A DNA stretch of 64,000 nucleotides, from positions 62,001 through 126,000 of the forward strand of contig DASVCW010000013.1 in assembly GCA_036381435.1 (NCBI GenBank), written 5' to 3'. The translations under genes were made by a program, and so were the position numbers. This DNA comes from Fodinibius sp036381435. Its GTDB lineage: Bacteria > Bacteroidota > Rhodothermia > Balneolales > Balneolaceae. The notes beneath the pieces are model-generated. The model did not search any database, was not told the DNA's origin, and saw nothing but the letters and a program-made list of their open reading frames with translations. This document shows, one piece after another, positions 1-9,055 of the stretch. Position 1 is the stretch's first letter. Every line of letters starts with the position of its first letter.

Positions 1-494
1 GTATCCCATACTTTTTCTTTGGGCGCGTTGATTTCAACAGAAAAATGGATCTTTTGCAGGCCTGTGCCAGACTTCGTTTCGGTATATTTTTTAAAGTTGT
101 CCAGAATGGCTTGCCAGCCGCTCTGCTGCACTTCCCATGAGTTGGTATCTTCGGGGTCGAAAATTTCGGTCACACGGGTGGTATTTCCATCTTCGGAAAA
201 ACGAATTTCTACTTTTCTTCCGTCTTCCATGGTATAGGCAATGAATTTATGCTTTTTGACGTCATCGTAGATTCCACTAAAATCAAAACCTACACTCCCG
301 TCCCTGGCTTCCATTCGTGAAACAAACTTTCCGCCTGTTCGCAAGTCGTTTTCTGCCCAGGGCGAGTGCCAATCATCGGAGGCATTGTTCCATTTTGTGA
401 TGTGTTCGGGCATGCTCCAAAGATTCCAAACTTTTTCAATAGGCGCGTCAATAGTGGTTTCTACCGTTATCTTTGATGTGTTTTGTGTTTCCAT
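1..494 (-). CDS. SRPBCC (AHSA1-like) protein, tandem domains, 3' end cut by window
   Basis: Reading the minus strand from an ATG at 492-494 gives an open frame to the window edge (164 codons). The N-terminus, with the motif TIDAPIEKVWNLW, is the first strand of a START/Bet v1-like SRPBCC domain of the AHSA1 (Hsp90 ATPase activator homologue) type. After about 140 residues the same motif recurs as INAPKEKVWD, so a second copy of the domain appears to start just where the window ends. Such proteins bind hydrophobic ligands in a helix-grip cavity; the ligand cannot be told from sequence. The tandem arrangement is read directly; the second domain is only inferred from its first dozen residues. 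Confidence 0.85.
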   Translation of the reverse strand, partial: METQNTSKITVETTIDAPIEKVWNLWSMPEHITKWNNASDDWHSPWAENDLRTGGKFVSRMEARDGSVGFDFSGIYDDVKKHKFIAYTMEDGRKVEIRFSEDGNTTRVTEIFDPEDTNSWEVQQSGWQAILDNFKKYTETKSGTGLQKIHFSVEINAPKEKVWD

Positions 495-566
495 AATGCT
501 TTTCCATTTTGCTTGTAAGTGAATTTTTAATTTAGAACTTTTATGAATTTTTACCTTTAATCTTTT

Positions 567-1055
567 CTAATTATATCTCATCGGCTCTTTTCCAAATCCT
601 CTTCTCAAAATTCCAATCTGTCCGATGTGGTATGCCTGATGATGATTAATAAATGCCCACAATTCGCCAATAGAATCCGCAACGCGGTCAAAAGGTGACG
701 GAGGTTTGGTACATAGCACTTCGGGAGTCAACTTTTCTAAACCTTTTCTGATCTCTTCATGCATCTCGTTCCATTCAGTCTTTATTTCTTCTATATCAGG
801 GTATTCAATCTCGTCTTTAGCTTCTGACAGGCCCATCACGGAAAACAGATCGTTCCACTTTACTTCGGGATTAATGCCGGTCATAACCCCCAAACCATAT
901 TGCGAATTCAGTAAATGTCCTGCGATATACTTTACATGATTCATCTTTTTATCACCATTCAGCCTTTGGTTGGTTTCTTCATCGGTAAAACCTTCTAATA
1001 CGTTATTATATAACCTATGATGCAGATCAAATTGGTTTAACAGGAGCTTTTCCAT
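567..1055 (-). CDS. DinB-family protein
   Basis: A 162-residue four-helix-bundle protein of the DinB/YfiT metal-binding superfamily. Residues such as the H in the KYIAGHLLNSQYG segment and the HHQAYHIGQIG motif near the C-terminus are in the usual places for the three-histidine metal site. I start at the ATG at 1053-1055 (MEKLLLNQF) because the further 26 upstream codons look unlike the family and the family normally begins at the first helix. DinB proteins are often thiol-dependent transferases or damage-inducible proteins; the substrate is unknown here. It stands alone, convergent with nothing and 72 bp from the SRPBCC gene, which has the same direction and may share its transcript. Confidence 0.8.
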   Translation of the reverse strand: MEKLLLNQFDLHHRLYNNVLEGFTDEETNQRLNGDKKMNHVKYIAGHLLNSQYGLGVMTGINPEVKWNDLFSVMGLSEAKDEIEYPDIEEIKTEWNEMHEEIRKGLEKLTPEVLCTKPPSPFDRVADSIGELWAFINHHQAYHIGQIGILRRGFGKEPMRYN

Positions 1056-1298
1056 AAAACAAATTTTGATTTCTTTTCCGTTTGAATTGAAAATTAATAG
1101 CTGACATCTCACTGCTTCTACAACCAATTTCATAAAACAAAGTCACCCCTGCACAGTGCATAAACGCCATACTTCAGGGGTATATATGACAGAATAAATA
1201 CCTATATTGAGAAAAATAGTTCACAAAAAGCTATGAATTGAAAATAGCCTCCCTCTAAGGGGAGAAGCCCAAAACCAATTATTCAAAACAATTGAGCC

Positions 1299-2267
1299 AT
1301 GAAAAAAGTATCACTGCTTGTCTATGAGGATGCTGTTTTATCCGCTGTTTCAGGTCCATTGGATATTCTGATAACTACCAATCAGTTTCTGAAGGAGACG
1401 GGTCAACCGGCTGCCTTTCAATTAGAATTGGTCAGCGAAAAGCTGAAAAATATTCAACTACATCAGCCCGCCCAGTTTATTTGTCACAAAACGCTGCCGG
1501 AGGTTACGGAAACGGATCTGGTCATTGCGCCGGCCTTTAACGGGGAACCGCATGTAGTTTTGGATAAAAACCGGGCGTTGGTTAATTGGATAAAGAAGAT
1601 GAGACAGAAAGGAGCCGAAGTAGCCAGTCTTTGTTACGGCAGCTATTTTCTGGGTGAAGCGGGACTACTATCGGGAAAATCATGTACTTCTCACTGGATG
1701 ACAGTCGATAATATGCAGCAGAAGTACCCCGAGGCAAAAGTACTGCCCGATGTGGTAATCACGGACCAGGAAGGAATTTACACCAGCGGAGGGGCTTTTT
1801 CATCACTAAATCTGGTTTTATATCTGATTGAAAAGTTTTGCGGCAGGGAAGTGGGTATCCAGGTCAGCAAAATGTTTTCTATTGATATGGACAGAGTGAG
1901 TCAGGCCCATTTCGCTGTTTTTCAAGGGCAACGTGAGCACGAGGATGAGGATATTCTTAAAGCACAAAGTTTTATCGAACAGAATTACGATGCCGAAATT
2001 TCGGTAGAGCAAGTGGCCGAGCAGAGCCACATGAGTAAGAGGAATTTCATCCGTCGGTTTAAAAAAGCGACTCAAAATACGCCTTTGGAATATATGCAGC
2101 GGGTGAAGGTAGAGGCTGCCAAAAAAGCACTCGAAAAGAGCAGCCAAAATATCAGTTCTTTGATGTATGATGTGGGTTATAATGATGCCAAAACATTTCG
2201 AAACGTTTTTAAACGCATCACCGGACTTACGCCCCAAGATTATCGAAGTAAGTACAGCAGGAATTGA
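1299..2267 (+). CDS. GlxA-family AraC-type transcriptional regulator
   Basis: A 322-residue regulator with two parts. Residues 1 to about 195 form a DJ-1/PfpI-like amidotransferase fold with the nucleophile-elbow segment VASLCYGSYFLGEAG (Cys112). Residues about 215-322 hold the AraC/XylS double helix-turn-helix (ISVEQVAEQSHMSKRNFIRRF and the second helix pair ending GLTPQDYRSKY). In this family the DJ-1 domain is a sensor rather than an enzyme. No target can be inferred: the neighbours are a DinB protein transcribed away and a small lipoprotein on the other strand. Length and domain order are typical. Confidence 0.9.
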   Translation: MKKVSLLVYEDAVLSAVSGPLDILITTNQFLKETGQPAAFQLELVSEKLKNIQLHQPAQFICHKTLPEVTETDLVIAPAFNGEPHVVLDKNRALVNWIKKMRQKGAEVASLCYGSYFLGEAGLLSGKSCTSHWMTVDNMQQKYPEAKVLPDVVITDQEGIYTSGGAFSSLNLVLYLIEKFCGREVGIQVSKMFSIDMDRVSQAHFAVFQGQREHEDEDILKAQSFIEQNYDAEISVEQVAEQSHMSKRNFIRRFKKATQNTPLEYMQRVKVEAAKKALEKSSQNISSLMYDVGYNDAKTFRNVFKRITGLTPQDYRSKYSRN

Positions 2268-2269
2268 TA

Positions 2270-2325
2270 CCCTTAAATCCCCTGAAAGGACTTAAAGTCC
2301 CCCTTGGAGAAGGGATTGAAAGGGC
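2270..2325. repeat. short copy of a CCCTTGGAGAAGGG dispersed repeat
   Basis: The bases just after the GlxA stop codon (ccttaaatcccc, then agtcccccttggagaaggg) match the first part of the longer repeat seen at 17681-17744 and 29998-30060. It is likely a degraded copy of that intergenic repeat; it could also act as a weak hairpin. Confidence 0.4.
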
Positions 2326-2368
2326 TATATCTGTTGTAAGCTATGAGGGAGTTGCACTCCGAACCTTA

Positions 2369-2788
2369 TTATGACTTATTAACCTGAAGATAAACACTGT
2401 CCGGTCCTGCTACTTTCCGGATATGGCAGCCGTCGTCTCTAAAAGTGAATTGCTCTGTAAAGCCTTTATCTCCTTTTGTCCCGCGAACTATTATTTCTTC
2501 TCCATCCGAATCTACTTTTTCCGAAAATCCGTCATGAAAAATGACGTATGGGTTGCTGCGAGGAGGCTCATCACAAATTGTGGGGTTGCAAACGTCATAT
2601 TCATTGCCTGTTTCTTTATTTGAAACGGTGATTTGAACGGAATCTGCCGGTTCGCCTTCAGGAGTTAAAACGGTTAGGGTGTGAGTAATAAATATACCAG
2701 TACAAACCTCAGAAATTTCCGGGTTTGAGCATGAGGAAAGAAGGGGTAGTGCAAGGATGAGAAGTATTATTTTTCTTGTTGTACTCAT
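2369..2788 (-). CDS. small lipoprotein of unknown function
   Basis: A 139-residue protein that opens with a lipoprotein signal: MSTTRKIILLILALPLLSSC, a hydrophobic stretch ending in the lipobox LSSC. The mature part has four further cysteines (in VCTG, DVCN, TICD and DGCH) and a beta-rich pattern (TLTVLTPEGEPADSVQITVSN) that resembles a carboxypeptidase-regulatory-like or Ig-like surface domain. I do not recognise a family. It lies between the GlxA regulator and rlmN; no operon partner is obvious. Confidence 0.7.
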   Translation of the reverse strand: MSTTRKIILLILALPLLSSCSNPEISEVCTGIFITHTLTVLTPEGEPADSVQITVSNKETGNEYDVCNPTICDEPPRSNPYVIFHDGFSEKVDSDGEEIIVRGTKGDKGFTEQFTFRDDGCHIRKVAGPDSVYLQVNKS

Positions 2789-2844
2789 GACTTATTTTTT
2801 AAAACAGATTATTGTTTGTACAGGTAACAAACTAATATCCAACA

Positions 2845-3957
2845 TCAATCCTTTCTAATAGACTTTCCTTTTGGCTGCCCCTCTTTAATCGCCAACTGCC
2901 CGCAGCCCGCGTCAATATCATCACCCCGGCTTCGGCGGACGGTAGCGGTGATGTCGCGGGAAATAAGCTCTTTCATAAACTTATCGAGACGGTCTTCCCG
3001 AGCTCCTTTTAGCGCAACTCCCGCTACATTGTTATACATGATGATGTTAATTTTACTCGGCACCCAATGAGCGATTTCGGCCAGTTGGCGTGCATCTTCT
3101 GGTGAATCGTTAAACTCGTCGAACAGCAAATACTCATAAGTAATCGGGCGATGGAGTTTAGCGTAATAATGCTGAACCGCGTCTTTCAATTTCTCAAGAT
3201 TCATCGAACTGTTGATGGGCATAATTTTATCCCGCTTCTCATCATTGGCGGCATGGAGCGAGATAGCCAGGTTAAAGGGCTGGCGTTCATCAGCAAGTTG
3301 TTTGATCTGTTTAGTGAGTCCCACTGTAGAAACCGTGATCCGTTTTGGGGACAGGCCGATACTCATTTTATCCGTAATAATCGAGGCCGAATTAACCACT
3401 GCCTTGTAATTATGAAGCGGTTCACCCATGCCCATATACACAATGTTGGTGATGCCTTTGCCGTATTTTTCTTCGGTAATCCGGTTGATATGCTGGACCT
3501 GATCCACAATTTCACCGTGAGTCAGGCTGCGAAAAAAGCCCATCGCTCCCGTGGCACAGAACGAACAACCGAAAACACAGCCAACCTGGGATGAAACGCA
3601 AACGGTAAGACGGTTCGCGGCTCCATCGGGATAAAAATCGGGAATGAGCACCGATTCGATTTTGTAGTCTTTCTCATCCTGCAACTGAAACAAAAACTTG
3701 ATAGTGCCGTCTTTCGATTCCTGCCGGCTCACTTCTTCAAGAACAGGAATCCGGGCAATCTCCTTAAGTTTTTTTCGCAAATCTTTGGAGAGATTGGTCA
3801 TTTCATCAAAGCTGCCTGCGCCTTTCTGGTACAGCCATTGAAATAGTTGGTCGCTTCGATAAGATTGCAGCCCCAGTTCGGCGCTAAACTCCTGAAGTTC
3901 CTGCTTATTCAGCGCTTTAAGATCGATTTTTTCCTTTACGTCAACAGTTGAATTCAT
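2845..3957 (-). CDS. rlmN: 23S rRNA (adenine-2503-C2)-methyltransferase / tRNA A37 methyltransferase
   Basis: Radical-SAM RNA methyltransferase of 370 residues, the family's usual length. The CxxxCxxC cluster is CVFGCSFC at residues 127-134, which binds the 4Fe-4S cluster; the conserved C-terminal cysteine that forms the methyl-Cys intermediate is in DDIDAGCGQL. Other signatures include GMGEPLHNY and VSTVGL. RlmN adds a methyl group to C2 of A2503 in 23S rRNA and A37 in some tRNAs and tunes translation fidelity. The gene is transcribed alone; a lipoprotein gene starts divergently about 95 bp away. Confidence 0.97.
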   Translation of the reverse strand: MNSTVDVKEKIDLKALNKQELQEFSAELGLQSYRSDQLFQWLYQKGAGSFDEMTNLSKDLRKKLKEIARIPVLEEVSRQESKDGTIKFLFQLQDEKDYKIESVLIPDFYPDGAANRLTVCVSSQVGCVFGCSFCATGAMGFFRSLTHGEIVDQVQHINRITEEKYGKGITNIVYMGMGEPLHNYKAVVNSASIITDKMSIGLSPKRITVSTVGLTKQIKQLADERQPFNLAISLHAANDEKRDKIMPINSSMNLEKLKDAVQHYYAKLHRPITYEYLLFDEFNDSPEDARQLAEIAHWVPSKINIIMYNNVAGVALKGAREDRLDKFMKELISRDITATVRRSRGDDIDAGCGQLAIKEGQPKGKSIRKD

Positions 3958-4052
3958 AACCTGTAAATTAAGAACTTTTTATGGGAATCTTTAATGAAAG
4001 ATGGTTGTATAGTTTAAAACACCTACTTTTTAATTGTATTTTGCGAAAATTT

Positions 4053-4727
4053 ATGAAATTTACAGTCAGTGGCTATTTTTTCCCATTCATTTTGTCAGTA
4101 GCTATTCTGGCTACATTTACTTCATGTTTGCCCGATAACAATGGCGACAGCAGCAGGAGTGAAGTCAGAGTAGTTTTAGATTTCGAAAATGCAAACAATG
4201 TTATGACGGCCGGCGGTGATTCGCTTGTAATCGGCATTTTAAAATTTATCCACGGAAATAGTTTCTTTTCAGGAAACGGCGACACCTTGCTTCTTAAAGA
4301 AAGTCCCGAGATTCTTATTCATCAAAACGGACAAAACAGTGCAAAAATTTTAGCGGCAGGTATTGTCAGGGATGTAAGTTTGAATGAAATAACTTTTAAT
4401 ATTGAACAGGCTCCGCCAACGGTACAAAATATAGATTCTGATTTTATCCGGGGAGATACACTTTATTCGATGGTGATTGAAGGGTTCTATCAGGATTCTG
4501 CCTTTACCTTTAAATCAACAAGAGATTTTAGTGCTACCTTTGAACTGGCTCCGCCACTGGAGGCTGAATCTAATTCCTTTTTTGAGATTATCCTTGTTAC
4601 AGATGTCAGCAGCTGGTTTATTAATGAGGATGGAAGCCTTATTGATCCCCGTGATTCTACAGGTGTCGCAGCGATTAATGATAATATTGAAGGATCTTTT
4701 CGCCTCGAAAACGTTGAGCGATTTTGA
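4053..4727 (+). CDS. probable secreted or lipoprotein, unknown function
   Basis: A 224-residue protein with an N-terminal hydrophobic segment (FPFILSVAILATFTSC) that looks like a lipoprotein signal, though the lipobox (FTSC) is not ideal. I chose the ATG at 4053 because the upstream in-frame ATG at 3981 adds 24 residues before the signal. The mature part contains repeated short beta segments (ESPEILIHQNG, RSEVRVVLDFENANN) and an acidic C-terminus. No catalytic motif or known family is apparent. It is read towards the convergent OsmC gene. Confidence 0.65.
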   Translation: MKFTVSGYFFPFILSVAILATFTSCLPDNNGDSSRSEVRVVLDFENANNVMTAGGDSLVIGILKFIHGNSFFSGNGDTLLLKESPEILIHQNGQNSAKILAAGIVRDVSLNEITFNIEQAPPTVQNIDSDFIRGDTLYSMVIEGFYQDSAFTFKSTRDFSATFELAPPLEAESNSFFEIILVTDVSSWFINEDGSLIDPRDSTGVAAINDNIEGSFRLENVERF

Positions 4728-4804
4728 AGTATAGAAGAGATGTTTGAAGAATAAGAAATATCGCAAGCTAAAAACCTGCGATATATTCGTTAATAGCTCG
4801 GTAA

Positions 4805-5227
4805 TTAACTGCTCAACTCGGCATTCAATTTTATATCCACGCCTTTTAACGCCTTTGAGACAGGGCAGTTTTCTTTGGCGTTCTCAGCATGTTTCCGGAA
4901 AGTTTCTTCGTCAGTATCGGGAATATTACCTTTCACATTAAGTTCAATAGTTGTGATGGCTCCTTTTTCTGCATCCAGGTTCACTTTAGCTTCAGTATTT
5001 ACGGATTCGGGATTTAAGCCCGCTTTGGCCAGTTCAGCAGAGAGAGCCATTGAAAAACATCCTGCATGGGCGGCCCCGATAAGCTCTTCAGGATTTGTAC
5101 CCGTGCCTTCTTCAAATCGTGATTTGAAAGAATAAGCCCCTTCAAAAGCACCGCTTCCAAACGCCATATGGCCGCTTCCTTTTTTGAGGTCTCCGTTCCA
5201 GGTTGCTTCAGCTTTTCGTGTTGGCAT
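4805..5227 (-). CDS. OsmC-family peroxiredoxin (OsmC/YhfA type)
   Basis: A 140-residue OsmC/Ohr-family thiol peroxidase. The two family cysteines are present: one in the GAAHAGCFSMALS helix and one in the ENCPVSKAL segment near the C-terminus. Start is taken at the ATG at 5225-5227 (MPTRKAEATWNG), the classic OsmC beginning; the 35 codons upstream are not family-like. These enzymes reduce organic or osmotic-stress peroxides using the cysteine pair. The residues TNPEELIGAAHAGC are typical of OsmC rather than Ohr. A second OsmC-family gene lies at 39011. Confidence 0.92.
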   Translation of the reverse strand: MPTRKAEATWNGDLKKGSGHMAFGSGAFEGAYSFKSRFEEGTGTNPEELIGAAHAGCFSMALSAELAKAGLNPESVNTEAKVNLDAEKGAITTIELNVKGNIPDTDEETFRKHAENAKENCPVSKALKGVDIKLNAELSS

Positions 5228-5412
5228 AATAATTTTTTGATTAATTGAAATGATTGCTTTTTTAACAAAGGCTTTTAAAAAGCCATTCCTTGATACTGAA
5301 AAACTATTAATTTTTTGTTTTTGTAATTTCAAGTGTTACAATAAGATATAGAAAAGAGAACATTTTATTGATCAACAAATCTAATCAGCAGAAGAAAATA
5401 AGTGAGGCTCTA

Positions 5413-6330
5413 ATGGAAATTTCGAATGGATATAACTTAATCATTGAAAAGCTTGATACCTGGCTCGATACTTTGATAGCGATGCTGCCCAATCTGGCAC
5501 TGGCGTTGATCGTTCTGCTCATTTTTGTGGTCATCAGCAAGTTGCTCCAGAGAGCTCTCAGGAAGGTGCTGGTAAGAACCATCGCCAATAAAACAATTAT
5601 TAACCTATTGAATACCATTGCGGGGGTGATAGTAATAGGCATTGGCACTTTCATCGCCTTGAGCGTCCTTCAGTTAGATGGCACAGTAGCCTCGCTTCTT
5701 GCCGGTGCCGGTATCATCGGTTTAGCCTTAGGTTTTGCTTTTCAGGATATCGCTTCAAATTTTATTTCGGGCATCATTTTGTCGGTTCGGCATCCTTTTG
5801 ATATCGATGATTTAATCGAAACACATGATATTTGCGGTTATGTGGTAGATTTGAATCTGCGGAATACTGTAATTAAAACTCCTGAGGGACAAATCGTATA
5901 TATCCCCAACAAGCTCGTTTTTGAAAATCCGCTGACCAACTTCACCAAGAATTATGAACGGCGTGTGGATGTTTCCTGTGGCGTTTCGTATGGTGATGAT
6001 CTGGAAAAAGCCAAAAAACTGGCTGTTGAAGCGGTAGAGAGCCTGGACAATTACCAAAAAGACCGGGGAATTGAGCTTTTTTACAAAGAATTTGGTGGAA
6101 GCTCTATTAATTTTGATGTCCGCTTTTGGGTAGATTTCCGAAGAAATCCCGACTACCTTTCCGCCCAGAGTGATGCGATCATAGCCATCAAAAAGAAATT
6201 CGATGAGAATGATATTTCCATTCCATTCCCCATTACTACTCTTGATTTTGGCATTAGAGGCGGAGTAAAGCTGGATGAAATGTTGGGAAATGGTGCCAGC
6301 GAAAACGGAGGGCTATCTTCCGGGGAGTGA
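5413..6330 (+). CDS. MscS-family mechanosensitive ion channel
   Basis: About 305 residues, the length of the short MscS class. Three membrane segments are visible: ALIVLLIFVVISKLL, TIAGVIVIGIGTFIAL and the pore-lining helix with GAGIIGLALGFAFQDIASNFISG. The beta domain follows (FDIDDLIET, TVIKTPEGQIVYIPNKLVFENPLTN) and then the C-terminal alpha-beta part. The ATG at 5413 has a GTGAGG-like sequence 7-8 bases upstream; a TTG at 5368 would add 15 residues. The channel opens on membrane stretch and releases solutes after hypo-osmotic shock. It begins divergently from the OsmC gene. Confidence 0.93.
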   Translation: MEISNGYNLIIEKLDTWLDTLIAMLPNLALALIVLLIFVVISKLLQRALRKVLVRTIANKTIINLLNTIAGVIVIGIGTFIALSVLQLDGTVASLLAGAGIIGLALGFAFQDIASNFISGIILSVRHPFDIDDLIETHDICGYVVDLNLRNTVIKTPEGQIVYIPNKLVFENPLTNFTKNYERRVDVSCGVSYGDDLEKAKKLAVEAVESLDNYQKDRGIELFYKEFGGSSINFDVRFWVDFRRNPDYLSAQSDAIIAIKKKFDENDISIPFPITTLDFGIRGGVKLDEMLGNGASENGGLSSGE

Positions 6331-6350
6331 ATAAAGGGCTAAATCATTAC

Positions 6351-6501
6351 TTGTAGGACGGGCATCTTGCCCGTCACCTGCATTCTTTGAAAAGCAAAAG
6401 TTAAAAATTAGGAGAGCTTTTGCGTTTACACATAATCTCCCTAGGGATTTCCTGTGCCTGTCAAAGTTTCCCGTTCGTCGGGCAGGATGCCCGACCTACA
6501 A
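6351..6501. repeat. 151-bp palindrome-ended element (MITE-like)
   Basis: Left end 6351-6373 begins ttgtaggacgggcatcttgc; right end 6479-6501 is its reverse complement with two mismatches (ends gatgcccgacctacaa). The 23-bp terminal inverted repeats enclose about 105 bp without coding capacity. Each terminal arm is itself a GGGCA...TGCCC hairpin. It lies between mscS and the DPP-IV gene and fits a miniature inverted-repeat element. Confidence 0.75.
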
Positions 6502-6574
6502 ATCCCAATTTAATTTTTGTAACCTTATCAAAGGAAATGATCAATCGTTTCAATGTAAATATTATTTAAAAAAA

Positions 6575-6605
6575 GAAATGCCAAGTTTCAAAAACTTGGC
6601 ATTTC
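6575..6605 (-). terminator. Rho-independent terminator of the S9 peptidase gene
   Basis: A perfect 14-bp stem (gaaatgccaagttt and aaacttggcatttc) with a 3-base loop. On the minus strand it is followed by a run of seven T (A-run at 6568-6574). It lies 10 bp after the stop codon of the minus-strand peptidase gene. Confidence 0.9.
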
Positions 6606-6615
6606 TAAACGATAA

Positions 6616-8898
6616 TCACTTCAACCAGCGATTCAAATAATCAACATACGATTCATACAGCAGTAAGTAGCTGGCGGTGTTAAAAGCTACGCCATGAGCT
6701 CCGGGAGGGAAGATCTGCACATCAACACCAATACCCCTGCTTGTCAGTTCGGTTAAAAACTGGTAGGTGTTTTGCACATGCACGTTTTCATCCTGAGTGG
6801 CATGAGACAGCAATAAATGCCCTTCCAGATTACCGGCATGAGTCGTTACAGCGCTTTGGATATACCCGTCTCTGTTATTTTCAATCAGCCCCATGTAGCG
6901 CTCGGTATAAATGCTATCATACAGCCGCCAATCTGTAACCGGGGCGGTACAAATGCCTACACTAAAAACACCGGGATGCGTAGTCATGGTATAAGCAGTC
7001 ATATAACCACCGTAACTATGTCCGCGGATTGCCAGTCGATCTTCATCAACCCAGCTTTTTTGGGCCATATACTCAGCCGTTTCTACAAAATCATGTGACT
7101 CCCATTTACCCAGCTGTTTGTAAACAACTTTTTCAAACTCTCTGCCGTAGCCGCCGCTGCCACGATTATTTACGTTTACAATTACATAGCCTTCCTGCGC
7201 CAAATATTGAACCCAACCGTTTGTAGCAAAAGCATTATAAACACCTTGTGCACCGGGACCGCCGTAAATATTCAACACAAGTGGATAGCTTTTGGTTGAA
7301 TCAAAACCAATCGGTTTGATCACTGAACCATCCAGTTGCTGTCCGTCGGAGGTAGTAAAAGTAAAGAGTTCCTTTTCGGCATAGGCATGATCCTCGAGAA
7401 ATTCATACACATCCGCATTATCATCCAGCACCTTGATCAGCTCACCGCTAATACTGTGCAGCTCTACTTGTGTTGGAGAATCGATGCTTGAATAACTATC
7501 CACATAATACTGGGCGTTGGGTGATACATTGATATTATGCGTGCCGGGCTTTTGGGTGATTTTAACCTTACTGGTTCCGTCAAAATTGATCGTATAAAGA
7601 TGACGCTGCAGGGGTGATACTTCGGTTGAGCTGTAATATATGCGCTCGTTGTCATAATCAACATCGTGCACATATGTCACTTCCCATTCGCCTTCGGTAA
7701 CCTGGTTGATTAATTCGCCATCATAATTATAGCGGTAGATATGGCTCCAGCCGTCGCGGTCGGAAATCCATAAAAATTCTTCACGGTCGTCGGGAAAGAA
7801 AAACAAGTGATTAATACCGGCAAAAAAGTCGAAGATATCAATCCAGTATTCTGATTCTTCTTCCATTACCAAGTGACTTTCACCTGTAGTTACATCACTA
7901 AAATAGAGTTTTAAATGAGTCTGCGGGCGATTCAAATGGACAATAGCCAATTGCCCTTCATTGGCTGTCCAGTAGATACGGGGGATGTAGCCCTCATTAA
8001 GTGGAATATCCATCCACTGTTGCTCACCGGTTTGAACGTTGATTGTACCAATGCGAACCTCCGGGTTGATGTCGCCTACCTGGGGATAGGGAATAGGATC
8101 GTATTGCACGTGGTGTTCCGAATAATCCGGCAGCATGTACAGGTGAACATCCCGTTCATCAGTCTGCCAGAAAGCGATGTACTTGCTGTCAGGGGACCAT
8201 TCCCAGGCTTGCGCCAGCCCGAATTCTTCCTCGTAAACCCAACCATAGCGTCCGTTATAGAAATACTCCTTCCCGCTGTCGGTAAGCTGCTTTTCTTCTC
8301 CCGAATCAAGGAAATAGACAAAAAGATCGCCGCCGCGTTCATAACCGATTTTTTCTCCGTCGGGTGATAGCTCAGCGGTTCGGGCGTCTTCAACCAGCAG
8401 CGTCAGTTCATTTTCTTCAAGTGAATACAGGTAATAATCAGAAATACCGGAATGTCGGTAAACCGGACGGAAATTCGATTGAAAAATGATGTAGTTAAAA
8501 TCATTGGACCATTGAAAATCGCTGTATTCAAAAGGTTCACCAGTATCGGGGAAGGTTAAACCTTCAGTAGAAAAAAGCAGCGAGTCTGTTGCGTCTGCGG
8601 GCTTATAAGAACGAATTTGATAACTTTTCGCGTCCGCATCATACTGCATATACGAATAGCGGTTGCCTTCGTCAATCCAGATTAAATTGCGAGGAGCATC
8701 ATATCCCCGAAGCCTGCTGCTTAATGTCAGGGCCTCTTTGAGACTGCTATAGCGTTCTTTTTGCGGCGCTTGCTGCTGTGTTTCTTGCTGTTGCTTTTGC
8801 TGAACCGCCTGTTGGGACGTAGAACATCCCCAGGCAAACACACAAAGCACGAGGCTGAGGGCAGAATATTTGAAAGAGGAAATAATTTTGTTTTCCAT
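6616..8898 (-). CDS. dipeptidyl peptidase IV-type S9 serine peptidase, lipoprotein
   Basis: A 760-residue S9B peptidase. Residues 1-25 are a lipoprotein signal with lipobox FAWGC. Residues about 60-500 form the beta-propeller (repeated YSFSPDG-like blades such as LSPDGEKIGYERGGDLFV and WSPDSKYIAFWQTDE), including the EEE-type segment GWVYEEEFG that in DPP-IV docks the substrate N-terminus. The alpha/beta-hydrolase domain has Ser628 (GHSYGGY), Asp703 (TQDENVH) and His735 (GAHGV). It removes X-Pro/X-Ala dipeptides from peptides at the cell surface or periplasm. It is a single gene with a strong terminator. Confidence 0.95.
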   Translation of the reverse strand: MENKIISSFKYSALSLVLCVFAWGCSTSQQAVQQKQQQETQQQAPQKERYSSLKEALTLSSRLRGYDAPRNLIWIDEGNRYSYMQYDADAKSYQIRSYKPADATDSLLFSTEGLTFPDTGEPFEYSDFQWSNDFNYIIFQSNFRPVYRHSGISDYYLYSLEENELTLLVEDARTAELSPDGEKIGYERGGDLFVYFLDSGEEKQLTDSGKEYFYNGRYGWVYEEEFGLAQAWEWSPDSKYIAFWQTDERDVHLYMLPDYSEHHVQYDPIPYPQVGDINPEVRIGTINVQTGEQQWMDIPLNEGYIPRIYWTANEGQLAIVHLNRPQTHLKLYFSDVTTGESHLVMEEESEYWIDIFDFFAGINHLFFFPDDREEFLWISDRDGWSHIYRYNYDGELINQVTEGEWEVTYVHDVDYDNERIYYSSTEVSPLQRHLYTINFDGTSKVKITQKPGTHNINVSPNAQYYVDSYSSIDSPTQVELHSISGELIKVLDDNADVYEFLEDHAYAEKELFTFTTSDGQQLDGSVIKPIGFDSTKSYPLVLNIYGGPGAQGVYNAFATNGWVQYLAQEGYVIVNVNNRGSGGYGREFEKVVYKQLGKWESHDFVETAEYMAQKSWVDEDRLAIRGHSYGGYMTAYTMTTHPGVFSVGICTAPVTDWRLYDSIYTERYMGLIENNRDGYIQSAVTTHAGNLEGHLLLSHATQDENVHVQNTYQFLTELTSRGIGVDVQIFPPGAHGVAFNTASYLLLYESYVDYLNRWLK

Positions 8899-9055
8899 TA
8901 TTTTGGTTTCTGATTAGGGTTAAAATAGTTTCTGAGGGCTATTGCACAAAGGAATACGAAGAAGTGCTAAGTTACACAAAGAACTTTGTGCACCTTTTGC
9001 CATAGGCATTCCTTCGGAAGTGTCTTCTTTGAGCATCTTTGTGTTACAGCCGAAT

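Noticed and set aside
3151..3594. ORF antisense to rlmN (147 codons)
   Set aside because: It lies wholly inside a conserved gene on the other strand and shows no family or signal.
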